Assembly (NCBI GenBank): GCA_963402885.1
Contig: OY727095.1
Span: 12,715,001-12,779,000, forward strand
DNA from: Antedon bifida
Taxonomy: Eukaryota; Echinodermata; Crinoidea; Comatulida; Antedonidae
DNA: 64,000 bases
Direction: 5' to 3'
In this document: positions 15,601-24,900 of the stretch, in pieces
Position numbering within the stretch: position 1 is the stretch's first letter
Layout: the number at the start of each line of letters is the position of its first letter
The notes under the pieces: model-generated
The model's input: only the letters and a program-made list of their open reading frames with translations
Database searches by the model: none
What the model was told of the DNA's origin: nothing
Translations under genes and position numbers: made by a program

Positions 15601-17572
15601 GAGCCTATGTGAAAACATGATATAGCCTGGAGTTTTCTCCGACCACCTGATCATGTCAGGGCTCAATGTGAACACAGATTTGCGCTTTTAGACCAAGCCA
15701 TCCCCATATCATGATTGCTTTATTATATCACGTCAGTAGCTTGCACTTTGCCTTTCATTTACAGATATCAAACCGCCTGTCAAGGAGAATTCATTCAAAA
15801 AAGGTAAACACATTTCCACCATTCATTGTCAAAATTATCATACTGCAGCTACATACATTACCACAGTACACTAATTACTGTAGTAATGTCTTGATATATA
15901 TTAAACTATGGCATTATATAAAATGATAATTTCAGATTCAGATCATATTATTGTAGTAAATGATAATTCTGACTGAACCCCTCAGATATACTTGCTTCTT
16001 AAGCTCTGTTTACACTATCAAACTTTATGTGACAAAAAATGTTATGTCCCCATATATGGACATAGTGATGTCATATCACTACCATATTTGGGCATCTATT
16101 ATTTATTTATTTCCTTTATTGCATCAAGTAAACAGTGATGAAGTTGACATAAATATTTTTAAAAATTTATCAAAGAGAAAAAAAAAAAACAAAAAAAAAA
16201 AACATAGTATAACACAAACCAAACAAGTTACTAAAATATATCATAGTCCACAAATCAGTCTTTCAATGACCATCATAGTACATCCAGTAACACAAACCAA
16301 AAGGGGTTCACAATTTGCTTATCATAACTCAGTTCCTGATCATTCACCAATCATCACACTTTTTTGATCAAATTAGTTTGATAGTGTAGACAGAGCTTTA
16401 CACTGATCCAGCTTCTTCCACCTTTTGCCTAAAATATATATATTTTTAAAAACACAATGTAGAATAAAACTCTGATAGACCATGAGAACAAAAATTGTCA
16501 TATTGAAATGTAATTTTTTCAGAACCAACAAGAAGTACAAAGAAAAGGAGAAGAAAGATGTCAACAACAACTACAACGTCAAACGCAACAGGTTTCACTG
16601 GATCTGTGACCGGATCAAGTAAAAAGAAGTCCCCAGCTGGATACACTATGACTGCATCAGAACCAATTCCAACGGTAAAGACTACTTTTAAATTAATATT
16701 AAATACTATTGCAATTAAATGAAGAAGGCTTTATTTGCAGACTGCTTTTCATAAGGACCATATAGTAGGAGTTTTGAGAATTGTTAAAAATAATAATATA
16801 TAGATGGCCATACAGCATTGAAACACTGGTTCTCGTCAGATCACCGAAGTTAAGCAATGTTGGGCCCGGTCGCAATCTGGATGGCAGACCTTCTAGAATC
16901 ACGGCTGGTGGGTGCTGTATATACCTGAGAGTGATGGTGTAATGATAATATCGGACTAGCATGTTCGAGCCTATCTGTACAATACTAACTGTATCCTAGC
17001 TCTCATTGCCTTGTCCTTCAGATGGAACGTAAAACCGTTGGTCCCGTGTACCTATAGTGCACGTTAAAGAACTTGGTACACTATTCGCAAAGAGTAGGTG
17101 ATCATCTCCCGGTGTAATGATCTGGTAGGCACTCCACTGCTGGCTGCCAAGGGTCTGTGGAGGGCCTAATCTGAATTTCCTCAGGTTCCAGTTAAGCTTG
17201 AGAACACAATATAAAATACCTTTATACCTTTACCTTTATAACAAGAAAAGACACACAAAAAATAATAAAACAGTATATTTAAAAAAAGTTATAAAATGAT
17301 CTTTATTTGTTTTTGTCCTGTAGGACGTTATGGTAGTCGGAGAACCTTCATTAATGGGCGGTGATTTTGGAGATGAAGACGAGCGATTAATTTCTCGTCT
17401 TGAGAATACACAGTTTGATGTAAGCAATGGGATGGACACCGAAGAAGATTTTGAAAATGGAGCCAATACTAATTCATCCAATCAAAGTCCTTGGAATCCA
17501 GGTGAAAGGTCAACGCCAGCACCTCCGTCTAATCAAACACAAGAAGAAAAGGTTTCTACAAATGCTACTTGA
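545..17572 (+). CDS. LDB1: LDB1/CLIM/NLI LIM-domain-binding cofactor, 3' part (7 exons in window)
   Basis: Nuclear adaptor that dimerises and bridges LIM-homeodomain and LMO proteins on enhancers. The coding sequence joins 545-647, 1049-1221, 13235-13357, 13948-14025, 14546-14669, 16523-16674 and 17324-17572: 1002 nt, 333 residues plus stop, all with GT-AG introns and matching phases. The order is the dimerisation domain (starts at DNLWWDAFATEFFED; includes IGRTLIPRYFRSIFEGGVTD and LILEFTFDDLMRI), a basic nuclear-localisation stretch (KKRRRK) and the C-terminal LIM-interaction domain (VMVVGEPSLMGG, DEDERLISRLENTQ). These match vertebrate LDB1/LDB2 nearly residue for residue. The N-terminus (the roughly 50 residues before DNLWW in vertebrate LDB1) was looked for in 1-544 and not found, so the gene starts left of the window. 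LDB1 versus LDB2 is not separable, since invertebrates usually have one gene. Confidence 0.96.
1049..1221 (+). CDS. LDB1: LDB1 exon: dimerisation domain
   Basis: Acceptor tttttcag, donor gtaagc. Encodes IGRTLIPRYFRSIFEGGVTD, then the KHSKESFHNTSITLDC block and KPMSTK. Followed by a 12-kb intron. Confidence 0.95.
3055..3216. mobile_element. Short MITE with CAGGCGCGGATCC-type ends
   Basis: Starts CAGGCGCGGATCCAG and ends TCTGCGCCTG, giving imperfect inverted termini. Inside, a mirrored GGGGGGCTAAA motif lies near both ends. Such ends are common in hAT-like non-autonomous elements. No clean 8-bp target duplication was visible. Confidence 0.55.
6483..6875. repeat. GA-rich minisatellite
   Basis: About 390 bp of degenerate tandem units built on GAGAAAAAGATAGAGAAAG and GGAGGAAGATGT, almost pure purine on the + strand. 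Long Phe/Ser-rich open frames on the other strand are a by-product of the repeat. Confidence 0.85.
9993..10180. mobile_element. MITE, AAGCTCTGTC family, copy 1
   Basis: Begins AAGCTCTGTCTATACTATCA and ends TATAGTGTAGACAGAGCTT, near-perfect inverted termini of about 25 bp. The internal subrepeat CATATCACTACCATATTTG occurs two to three times. The same family recurs at 16001-16398 and 39547-39726, with a fragment near 24208-24290. Confidence 0.85.
10449..10505. repeat. 57-bp inverted repeat with CATGGAGGAAATATA ends
   Basis: Left arm CATGGAGGAAATATAC and right arm GTATATTTCCTCCATG are exact reverse complements around an AT-rich loop. A shorter relative lies at 24094-24128. Confidence 0.8.
13036..13140 (-). 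mobile_element. Degraded tRNA-derived SINE fragment
   Basis: Shares the block from CATCCAACAG to CAGGATA with the better copies at 20130-20349 and 33080-33281. Shows the reversed B-box-like region CTTTGAACCCAGG. Orientation is minus and the A-box end is decayed. Confidence 0.6.
13235..13357 (+). CDS. LDB1: LDB1 exon: dimerisation domain
   Basis: Acceptor cttacag, donor gtaggc. Encodes ICTEGRLILEFTFDDLMRIR and SWHFQIRNHSEMIARNVISV, colinear with vertebrate LDB1. Confidence 0.95.
13365..13806. repeat. ~39-bp minisatellite in LDB1 intron
   Basis: About eleven tandem copies of a unit of 38-39 bp with the core GATTGGTGTAAGGGTCTG plus GGTAG and CCTTAAGGGG or CCTAAAAGGG variants. It starts a few bases after the donor site at 13358, so it sits close behind an exon. 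Confidence 0.9.
13948..14025 (+). CDS. LDB1: LDB1 exon: dimerisation domain
   Basis: Acceptor ttttacag, donor gtaaga. Exactly 26 codons, from DPAMLEQLSKNVTRQGL to FTLNYLR. Confidence 0.95.
14100..14400 (+). mobile_element. Possible tRNA-like SINE remnant
   Basis: Contains a B-box-like GGGTTCAAGTCC near 14190 and ends in an A-rich stretch of AAACAAAAACACAAAAAAAC type. The A box is not convincing and no target duplication was seen. Confidence 0.35.
14546..14669 (+). CDS. LDB1: LDB1 exon: end of dimerisation domain
   Basis: Acceptor cttgcag, donor gtaagt. Encodes LCVILEPMQELMSRHKAYNL and then the SPRDCLKATLFQKWQRMVAPP block typical of LDB proteins. Confidence 0.95.
16001..16398. mobile_element. 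MITE, AAGCTCTGTC family, copy 2, with nested insertion
   Basis: The outer ends AAGCTCTGTTTACACTATCA and GTGTAGACAGAGCTT match copy 1. Between the TTGGGCAT and ATCACAC landmarks of the family lies about 250 bp of foreign sequence (about 16097-16345), starting with ATTTATTTATTTCC and containing long A runs. That looks like a minus-oriented retroelement 3' end. A 135-codon open frame over this stretch is not a gene. Confidence 0.75.
16523..16674 (+). CDS. LDB1: LDB1 exon: basic NLS and Ser/Thr linker
   Basis: Acceptor ttttttcag, donor gtaaag. Begins EPTRSTKKRRRKMSTTTTTS, the NLS region, followed by a low-complexity Thr/Ser/Lys linker as in vertebrate LDB1 but with a divergent sequence. Confidence 0.9.
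16803..17245 (+). mobile_element. 5S rRNA-derived SINE (SINE3 type)
   Basis: Positions 16806-16925 align by eye to metazoan 5S rRNA, including GATCACCGAAGTTAAGCA (box A region), GGGCCCGGTC and TGGATGGCAGACC (box C region), ending near GGTGGGTGCTGTA. These form the internal RNA polymerase III promoter. A SINE body follows (about 16980-17215) with GGAACGTAAAACCG, GTGCACGTTAAAGAAC and CAAAGAGTAGG blocks, then a short-repeat tail of TACCTTTA units to about 17245. It lies in the last LDB1 intron in sense orientation. It is not a functional 5S gene, since the 5S end runs into SINE sequence and substitutions are scattered. Confidence 0.88.
17324..17572 (+). CDS. LDB1: LDB1 terminal exon: LIM-interaction domain
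   Basis: Acceptor cctgtag; ends at TGA 17570-17572. Encodes DVMVVGEPSLMGGDFGDEDE and RLISRLENTQFDVSNG (the LIM-interaction helix and strand region), then a Ser/Pro/Asn-rich tail ending in STNAT. Confidence 0.95.
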   Translation, partial: DVMVVGEPSLMGGDFGDEDERLISRLENTQFDVSNGMDTEEDFENGANTNSSNQSPWNPGERSTPAPPSNQTQEEKVSTNAT

Positions 17573-18770
17573 ATGAATAGTGTAATGTTTTTGGTCATTT
17601 CTGCTTGAACTCGCAAATTGCCAAGACTATCAGATTTTGACTTGCGATCAATGTTTTTAAGAAGTATTTTTTAAGTTGACGATGCTTCTGAATTTATGTT
17701 AAAGAATTTTATGTATGAAATGACTGGAGTCATATTTCACCATTGAATTCCTTGCCATATTAGCTAAATTATTTGTATAAAAAATGTTGACGAAAGCCTC
17801 TTATATCAGTAAGTATGTTATGGCTAGTTCTTTGATTTACCATGTGTAGGAAAGACATTTTAATAATTGCTAAAATAGAAATACAAAGTATTAATATTTT
17901 TATTTGAAATAAAACAATATTTTTTTTCCAATCCAAAAACAACAAGTAGTATAAAATGAAATAATAATTATGTATGTCAATACATTTGTTATGTTCACTC
18001 AAAATAATAATAATAATCGAAAAATTGATGTATATAATTAAAAATAAATTACAGTTTATAGCCTATTATCAAGAAACTGAAGATTGTTCAATCTATTTTT
18101 CAAAATTGAAAATGATGGTTTAATATATAGTTGAAAAGCATTTATAGCCTTATCTGGCCATCAAAACGTTGGTGGGTAAAACTGGTTTGATCTGAGTCAG
18201 GTGGATATTATGCGGTTTTTAGATAAACAATATTGAGAAATTATATCAATTTTCACAATATATTTCTACAATGTAAATGTTTGTAATGATGTGTGATATT
18301 TTGTAATGATGATTTGTGGGTAATATTATGTTACCCAGAATTCCTGTTTGCTAATAATTTACTGACAGAAATAAAAAAAAAAGTGGATGGATTATAGATT
18401 CCTAGATTTTTTAAGGGTAATCTTTTCTGCAGTAACTGCAGTAAATGTTATTACAATCACAGTAGCTCCTTAAATGAATCGGGTTCATCTTAAACCTTAA
18501 CTTCCACTACAAATTAACTTACCTTTAAGTAAAAGTTTTCTTTTTAGAGATATTGATATATTGTAGTTATCCCATTGATGGGAAGATAAGCACTGTGTTG
18601 GATAGGGGAGAAACCTGACTTATAATTAAATATTATACTCCAATTAAATAAATAAAAAATAATGTACTGCAGTAATTGCAGTAGAATATGATTCAGAAAA
18701 GTGTGTAATATTTGTTTAAACTGAATTTAATTGTTGTATGTTTTGTACATAATAATATGCTAATAAAAAT
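17573..18770 (+). other. LDB1 3' UTR and flank
   Basis: AT-rich sequence after the LDB1 stop. Candidate AATAAA polyadenylation signals lie near 17907, 18369, 18647 and 18759; the sequence does not decide which is used. No second gene is visible up to 19200. Confidence 0.5.
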
Positions 18771-19205
18771 AATGCTAATTATATGCTAATTATATGCATG
18801 GTTGGTTATGCATTCCCATTTTTATTAGTTTTTTGGATTTAGTATAATTTAAGTTTTACGAAATTTTATATGAATCAATATTATGTTTACTTATTTTATA
18901 TAATATATTGTCATTGTTATTGTAAACTTATTTCTATTTAATGTTAAATGACATTTTTTGTTTATCAAGCATCAGCTGTTAAGTTTGTCCCTCACTTATC
19001 TGATTACTTTTGTAAAAAAATACAAATTGGTATTGGAACAGTATATATTGTAAATAGTTTTTTACCTGCTGTACCTGAGAGTAAGCAAAAACCTGTTATC
19101 ATAAATAACAACATTATTTTGTTGAGTATAAAGAACACCACCTTGATACTAGGGGTTATATTTACAAATCACACTTAAGTGCGATATTTCTCTTATTAAT
19201 TACTA

Positions 19206-19320
19206 AAGCTGTAAGTGCAAAGCAAGTAATTTGACCAATCGCAAGCGATGAATCATCCAAACTGTTGCTTGTGATTGGTCAAGTTACGTACATTGTGCTT
19301 ACGTCCTTTAGTAAATAAAT
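19206..19320. mobile_element. MITE fragment, ACGTAAGC/GACCAATCGCAAGCG family
   Basis: Carries the family core TTGACCAATCGCAAGCGATG and its mirror TGTGATTGGTCAAG, with TTAGTAA-like ends. Related to the GGTTCCCACTAGG elements in the receptor introns (for example 24433-24577). Confidence 0.6.
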
Positions 19321-19581
19321 CAACTATTTAAGGTGTTTACTTAGATTTTATAATTTTAAGGGTGAATATGGCCACTGTACAATAGGGTTTTTTTTATAGC
19401 TACAAAGTAAAATAGTTCTATATTTTTATTTATTTTTATTTGTAGCAAACTTTCTATTTAATGGTCGACTACCGTACGTAGCTGGCGAGTCAAAAAGTAA
19501 TTCTGCATATGTTCAGAATGACTGTTAGACTCAATAGCTGTATAGTTGCTCAATATTAACTCTATTACTACGTGTTCACAG

Positions 19582-19775
19582 CAGTGGCGTAACGCAGAGG
19601 TGCGAAGCCCCTGGTTTAGAAACCCTAAGTGGCCCTCAAATACTAGAGGCCTCGGGCGTTTTAGCCTTTTCGATATATTTTAATGCCTGTTTTCCTCTCG
19701 GCACTGCTCAGGAGCCCCAAAAGCTCCGGGGCCCCTGGGTTTAACCAGTGAGTGCTCATAGCCGTTACGCCACTG
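19582..19775. mobile_element. hAT-type MITE, CAGTGGCGTAACG family, copy 1
   Basis: The inverted termini are CAGTGGCGTAACG and CGTTACGCCACTG. Flanked by a perfect 8-bp target duplication GTTCACAG at 19574-19581 and 19776-19783, the hallmark of hAT transposition. 194 bp and non-autonomous. Three more copies lie in the window. Confidence 0.95.
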
Positions 19776-20129
19776 GTTCACAGGCAACATGCGTGTTGTT
19801 ATTATCGACCTGTGTTATACTCGTATTAAGCATGCGTATCTATTTAAAAGGGCACAATCTCAAAATGCCACAAAACAGTCTATAGAACAAATCATGTCGA
19901 TCAATAGTAACTCAAAGAGAATTTATTGTATGTATTTTTTGTTTTCATATTCTCTGTCTTTGTGTATTTGCAGACGTAGTGTTCTTTAGTACTTTATGTT
20001 AGTGTGTACTCGTAACAACTGGAACATTAAATGATTTCAAAGTGAAACAAAGCAAAAGTGTTTAATATTTTCTGAGCTGCATGTAGCCTGGTATTATTCC
20101 ACATATATCTTTAATTATTTATTTTGTTT

Positions 20130-20349
20130 ATATTTTATTTTTGTTTTATTTCATACGCATCCAACAGCGAGTAACTCGCCAATTACAGGATGGATAAACT
20201 AGTTAATAATTTATCGTGCTTATAAACTAAGTCTCAATTGAGGCTTAGGGAGTGGAGTTGAAGGAGTCGTGAGTTACAATGCTGGCACTAGATCAGGATT
20301 GAACCTTGGGGTTGGAAGGCAAGCGCGTTAAAATCTACAGCTCCATTTC
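20130..20349 (-). mobile_element. tRNA-derived SINE, minus orientation
   Basis: Reverse complement of the element at 33080-33281. The tRNA-like head is at the right end (reversed B box GGATTGAACCTTGG, then CTTCCAACCCC on the minus strand) and the T-rich stretch at the left end is the 3' tail. The shared body includes TCGCCAATTACAGGATGG. Confidence 0.8.
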
Positions 20350-20401
20350 AAAACCACCATAACCAATATAACAACATAATTTCCCTGACAGCCAATTAGT
20401 T

Positions 20402-20627
20402 GAATTGTGACACCCGTTTACATAGGTGGAATACATTTACAAGCATTCGGTGTACAGGTGTCGGCTACAACTCCCTAAGTTAGTCTAAAAAAAATCAAGG
20501 TTGAAAACGCGGGATTTTTGTGATAAATTCGCATAATGAATTTACTGTAAAAAGAATGCATTGTTTTTAATGGATTCTAATTGAATTTGAATTGGACTTC
20601 AACAACTTATTGGCTGCCAAAATTGCC
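20402..20627. repeat. Duplicated block, left copy
   Basis: First of two adjacent diverged copies. Shared landmarks are CCGTTTACATAGGTGGAATA, AAAACGCGGGATTTTTGTGA and TGGATTCTAATTGAATTTGA. No coding potential. Confidence 0.85.
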
Positions 20628-20664
20628 ATTCAAATTATTTAGTTTCTCCTGCCGTCAACCAAAA

Positions 20665-20904
20665 GAATTGAGACATCCGTTTACATAGGTGGAATACATT
20701 TACAAGCACAAGCGGAGTGCAGGTGTCGGCATACCTGTTACAACTCCCTAAGTTAGTTTAAAAAAAAAATCAAGGTTGAAAACGCGGGATTTTTGTGATG
20801 TATTCGCATAATAAATTTACTGTACAATTAATAATGCATTGTTTTAAATGGATTCTAATTGAATTTGAATTGGACCCAACAACTTATTGACTGCCAAAAT
20901 TGCC
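20665..20904. repeat. Duplicated block, right copy
   Basis: Second copy of the block at 20402-20627, same orientation, with small indels such as an added ACAAGCGG segment. Tandem segmental duplication about 263 bp apart. Confidence 0.85.
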
Positions 20905-21861
20905 GTCAATCGAAATTACTGATACCATAGACCTACCGGATAGGGATAGAATATCATGATTTCCGGACATTTTTTATTGTTGATCGTTAAAGTTACAGAG
21001 ATCAACAGAGTTGTAATAGATTTATTTTCTATTTAAATTTCAATTCAAATGTAAATATATTATGAGTGAAGTAGTTTCGAATTATAATGTATTCTAAACA
21101 ATCATTCAGTTGTTCTGTTCATGATGGTAATTCATTTGATTAGTTCGTGCTTAGTTAAGCCTACTTAGTAACTGATACAGTATCTAATAGGATGACTAAT
21201 TACCTTGTCACAGGTGCCAGTATTTGCAATTGATGGAATTCGGACAAAATCTATATGTGGTAGTTCGATAAAAGTCAAGACGATAAATTTCAGTTAATTG
21301 TACATTGTGATTGAGTATCAAAATGTCAGAAATAATCTGTGGACTCAACACGCAAAGATAAATAGTCTATAGTTTTGGTAGCTAAACACTTGTCCGCGAA
21401 GCTGATTTTGTGTTTAATATATTTTATTATGTATTATTAAATGTCTTAATACACGTCATATTTAACTAGCATCACTATTTTGTCGTATCGTCCAACCACC
21501 ACAAAACATAATAGGCCCACAAAACGCAGTTAAATTTGAATTTTAATAGAAATGACGTTTAAACACTACGGTATGACGTTGTGTATCAATTTAATTTTAT
21601 TCGCATTCGTTTCACTATTCATACCAGACTTAATTAATGATGTTATTTATGATAATTGTTAATTAACAGTGTGCTGATTGACTGATTCATATCTGAGATT
21701 TGTAATAACTGATTACGTAATAATTCTAGAGTACCGTGCCTACCACTTGTTACGCCCTCTAGTGAGATCTGTAGAAGATAAACTAAACTAATGTGCCTGA
21801 ATCGACATCACTAAGTTGTATGCGTATCTCATGGTGGTAGGCAGATACGAGGACCTATAGG

Positions 21862-21913
21862 ATGTATGTTCTTCGAGTTTGTGCCATTTTTGTTGTCTTT
21901 ATTGCTGCAAAAG
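21862..21913 (+). CDS. Receptor exon 1: signal peptide
   Basis: ATG followed by a hydrophobic run ([17 protein letters not shown]). Donor gtaagc, phase 1. Leads into exon 2, where the likely cleavage is near VSAA. Confidence 0.85.
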
Positions 21914-24900
21914 GTAAGCTCCTTAAGATGTTTTTAATTTCAAACTCAATTCAATGTAAGTGACTTAACCTAAGGTCTGTAAAAAGGTAAAACTATTCAT
22001 TGTTTAGTTTTGTGTATAAGTCAGGTAAAATAATCAATTGGCCTTCTTATGGACGATTGTTCTTTTCTTTCCCCCCTTTTTTTGGTCTCAAACAATAGGC
22101 CTACGAACAACTACCGTAATACAATAATGCTAATAGACCTAAGTTTAACTTGCATCACAACCTGCACGTTAGCTTTAATCGACCAATCTCCTCTGCAGTT
22201 ATGCCCGGCCATCCGTTTCTTTAAAAAAATGAAAAATAAAATATGTTATCCCTGTGTTGTTGTATGAATATTTATTCGTTAACAATACCGATACTGCCAG
22301 GGTGTTATTCAAAATAACAGTTGTGTTATTAATTTAAACATGTTCAATTAATAAACAGGTACCCTACAATAAGGTGTAAATATATAGACCTCCTGAAATG
22401 AGTGATAACACGAACTGGCAATAGATTTCCCATGTTGTTCACTATAGCATCTCTACCACTACTAAATTATGTACCATTCAGTATAGTACCTACCAACTAC
22501 CGTCAACTGGTTGTTATGAATTAATTATCTTGTGATAAAAAGGTATTCTATATTCTGACAGTGCACCTCTGTAAAGTAGCCTACTCGTGTGTCCATCAAG
22601 AATGAAATACAGCTTCAAAATTATTAATAATAGGAACAAAAAAAAATGAAAACTTAAAATGAATAAATTCCATAACCTTTTAGATAATTATTTACAAACA
22701 AGGCCATATACTTGGCTGCAGTCGCGTGCTCAAATGTGAGTTAGTGTTTACCAACCGACCGACCGACATAGTGAGCTGTAAAAATGTGTCTATTTTCAAC
22801 AGGTTAAACAAAATGACTATATTATAATTGTTGACAACAGTGGCGTAACGCAGAGGCATGAGGCCCCTGGCTTAAGAACCCCAGTGGTCCTCCAACGTTG
22901 GGTAGGAGGCATATTTTAATTCCTGTTTTCCTCATGTCTGCATGGCTCAGGGGCCCCAATAAGATCCGGGGCCCCTGGGTTTAGCCAGTGAGCGCTCATA
23001 GCCGTTACGCAACTGGTCGACAATATTTATAATAAGGCATATGTGGCGTTTTCCTTTATTACATGCTCAACGTACTGATGGTGATCATTTTATTTCTATA
23101 AAATATAAGTACGCCATTAAGTATCGGTGATTTCAATATATACTTTTATAGACCTATACAAACGTATTGATTTGCGAGGAATGGAACATTCCAATCTCCC
23201 AGTATAGATATTTGGTATAACACAAGTAGTAAAATTTATGGGCCATTGGGGCATAAACTTATAAAACATTTTTGGTCGCCGTTTGAATCACAAATTTCTT
23301 ACTGTGAGTGTGAGTTAAATATATAAACACACATATACAAATAAACTTAATTATTACTGACCATTGCTTCTATACGTTTGTATTACTTAAAGATGTATTG
23401 TCCCCCTGAAAAATAATTTTTTTAAATTTTTTTTGTTGAATAGGCCTATGCCATGTTAATGTCACATAATAGTTATTGACTTCGACCAAAAATTGGATCG
23501 AAAAAAAAATTATTTACCTGAAAAAACTGGAATTTAAAGCAAAAAATGGTCAAATTGGCTGCCAGCCAATGGATTTTTGGTTGAATTTAACCATTTACCA
23601 TGTTATTTTATAAGTGAAAACATTTTTTTTTCTATGGAAGTGATTAACTTTATTAAAACTACAAAATAACCTATTCAAAGTCTGATTTAATTAATCTTAA
23701 TTTTTCATGTTTTTGGGGGACAATACATCTTTAATAATTACAAAAATAAAAACGTCGTAGTGGTATATTGTTACATGTACTTTACTATTTCCATCAAGTT
23801 CAACGTAAACATTTATTTTCATTTCTTTCCTAATTTGTATTAATTAACCTGTTTTGTTTGTATGTAGTAATGGTCGTGTCTGCCGCTGTAAATACTTCTC
23901 CGTCTCTTCCAACGATATCTACTTATGGTAAGAAAACTTGAATTAAACTCACCAATCTCGATGGTTATAATTTTTATAATTTTAAATTAGATTTCCATTC
24001 CTCCCATTGACCTGACTTACCTTATTATGTAGTCTGGGTTCTGAATCTGAGTTTGACTTCATATTAGTAAAAAAAAATGATGTAACGTTTGTTCATGGAG
24101 GAAATATATACTGTATATTTCCTCCATGGTTTGTTGGTGTCTTACGCATTAAACGTAGTAGATTCGTCAGTACATGTCCTCATGTTGAAAAATATTCATT
24201 ATTAAAGTACTAAACTACACTATCAAATATGTGACAATAAAATGTGATGTGGACATGATGATGTCATATCACTACCATATTTGGGTATACGTTTGTTGTT
24301 GTCTTTTATATTACACAAGTAGATTCGTCAGTACCGAAAGCACGGCGTGTGATGCGCAATGTAATAATTGGTTACGTTGTGTGTACGTCCTGTCTGTTGC
24401 GTCTAAATATAGATAGTGGGGACCAGGCTTAAGCTTGGTTCCCACTAGGACGCAACGCAAGGACGTAAGCGTGTTAACCAATGACAAGCGACAGTTCGAA
24501 TAATCCATCGCTTGCGATTGGTCAACTCACTTACGTTGCGTTACGTCCCCGTGTTGCGTCTCTAGTGGGAACCAAGCATTACTGAAGAGGAAGTCTCGTC
24601 ATCATTATTAATGATCTCCGTATAATTCAAACACTGCTAATAGTAATACATTAATTTAACAAAAAAAGTTTCATTTTTATCAAATACTGATGTCATTAAA
24701 GGTACCAATTGCGGCGACACACATACAGGAACGTATGGGGAAATATCGTCGCCTCTATATCCAGAAAACTATCCTGGAAATACTACATGCATTTGGAAAA
24801 TAACGGTAAAGTGTTTTTAAAGTTAAAATTCAGTTACAATAATGCTCAATGTTTGTACGCTTACGTCAAATAGTGCGACATGTCCTCATGTTGAAAAATA

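Noticed and set aside
15960-16367. 135-codon open frame
   Set aside because: Runs through a MITE and its nested insertion, including poly-Lys from A runs.
16806-16925. Functional 5S rRNA gene
   Set aside because: Substitutions in conserved positions, no terminator after the 5S part, and continuation into a SINE body.
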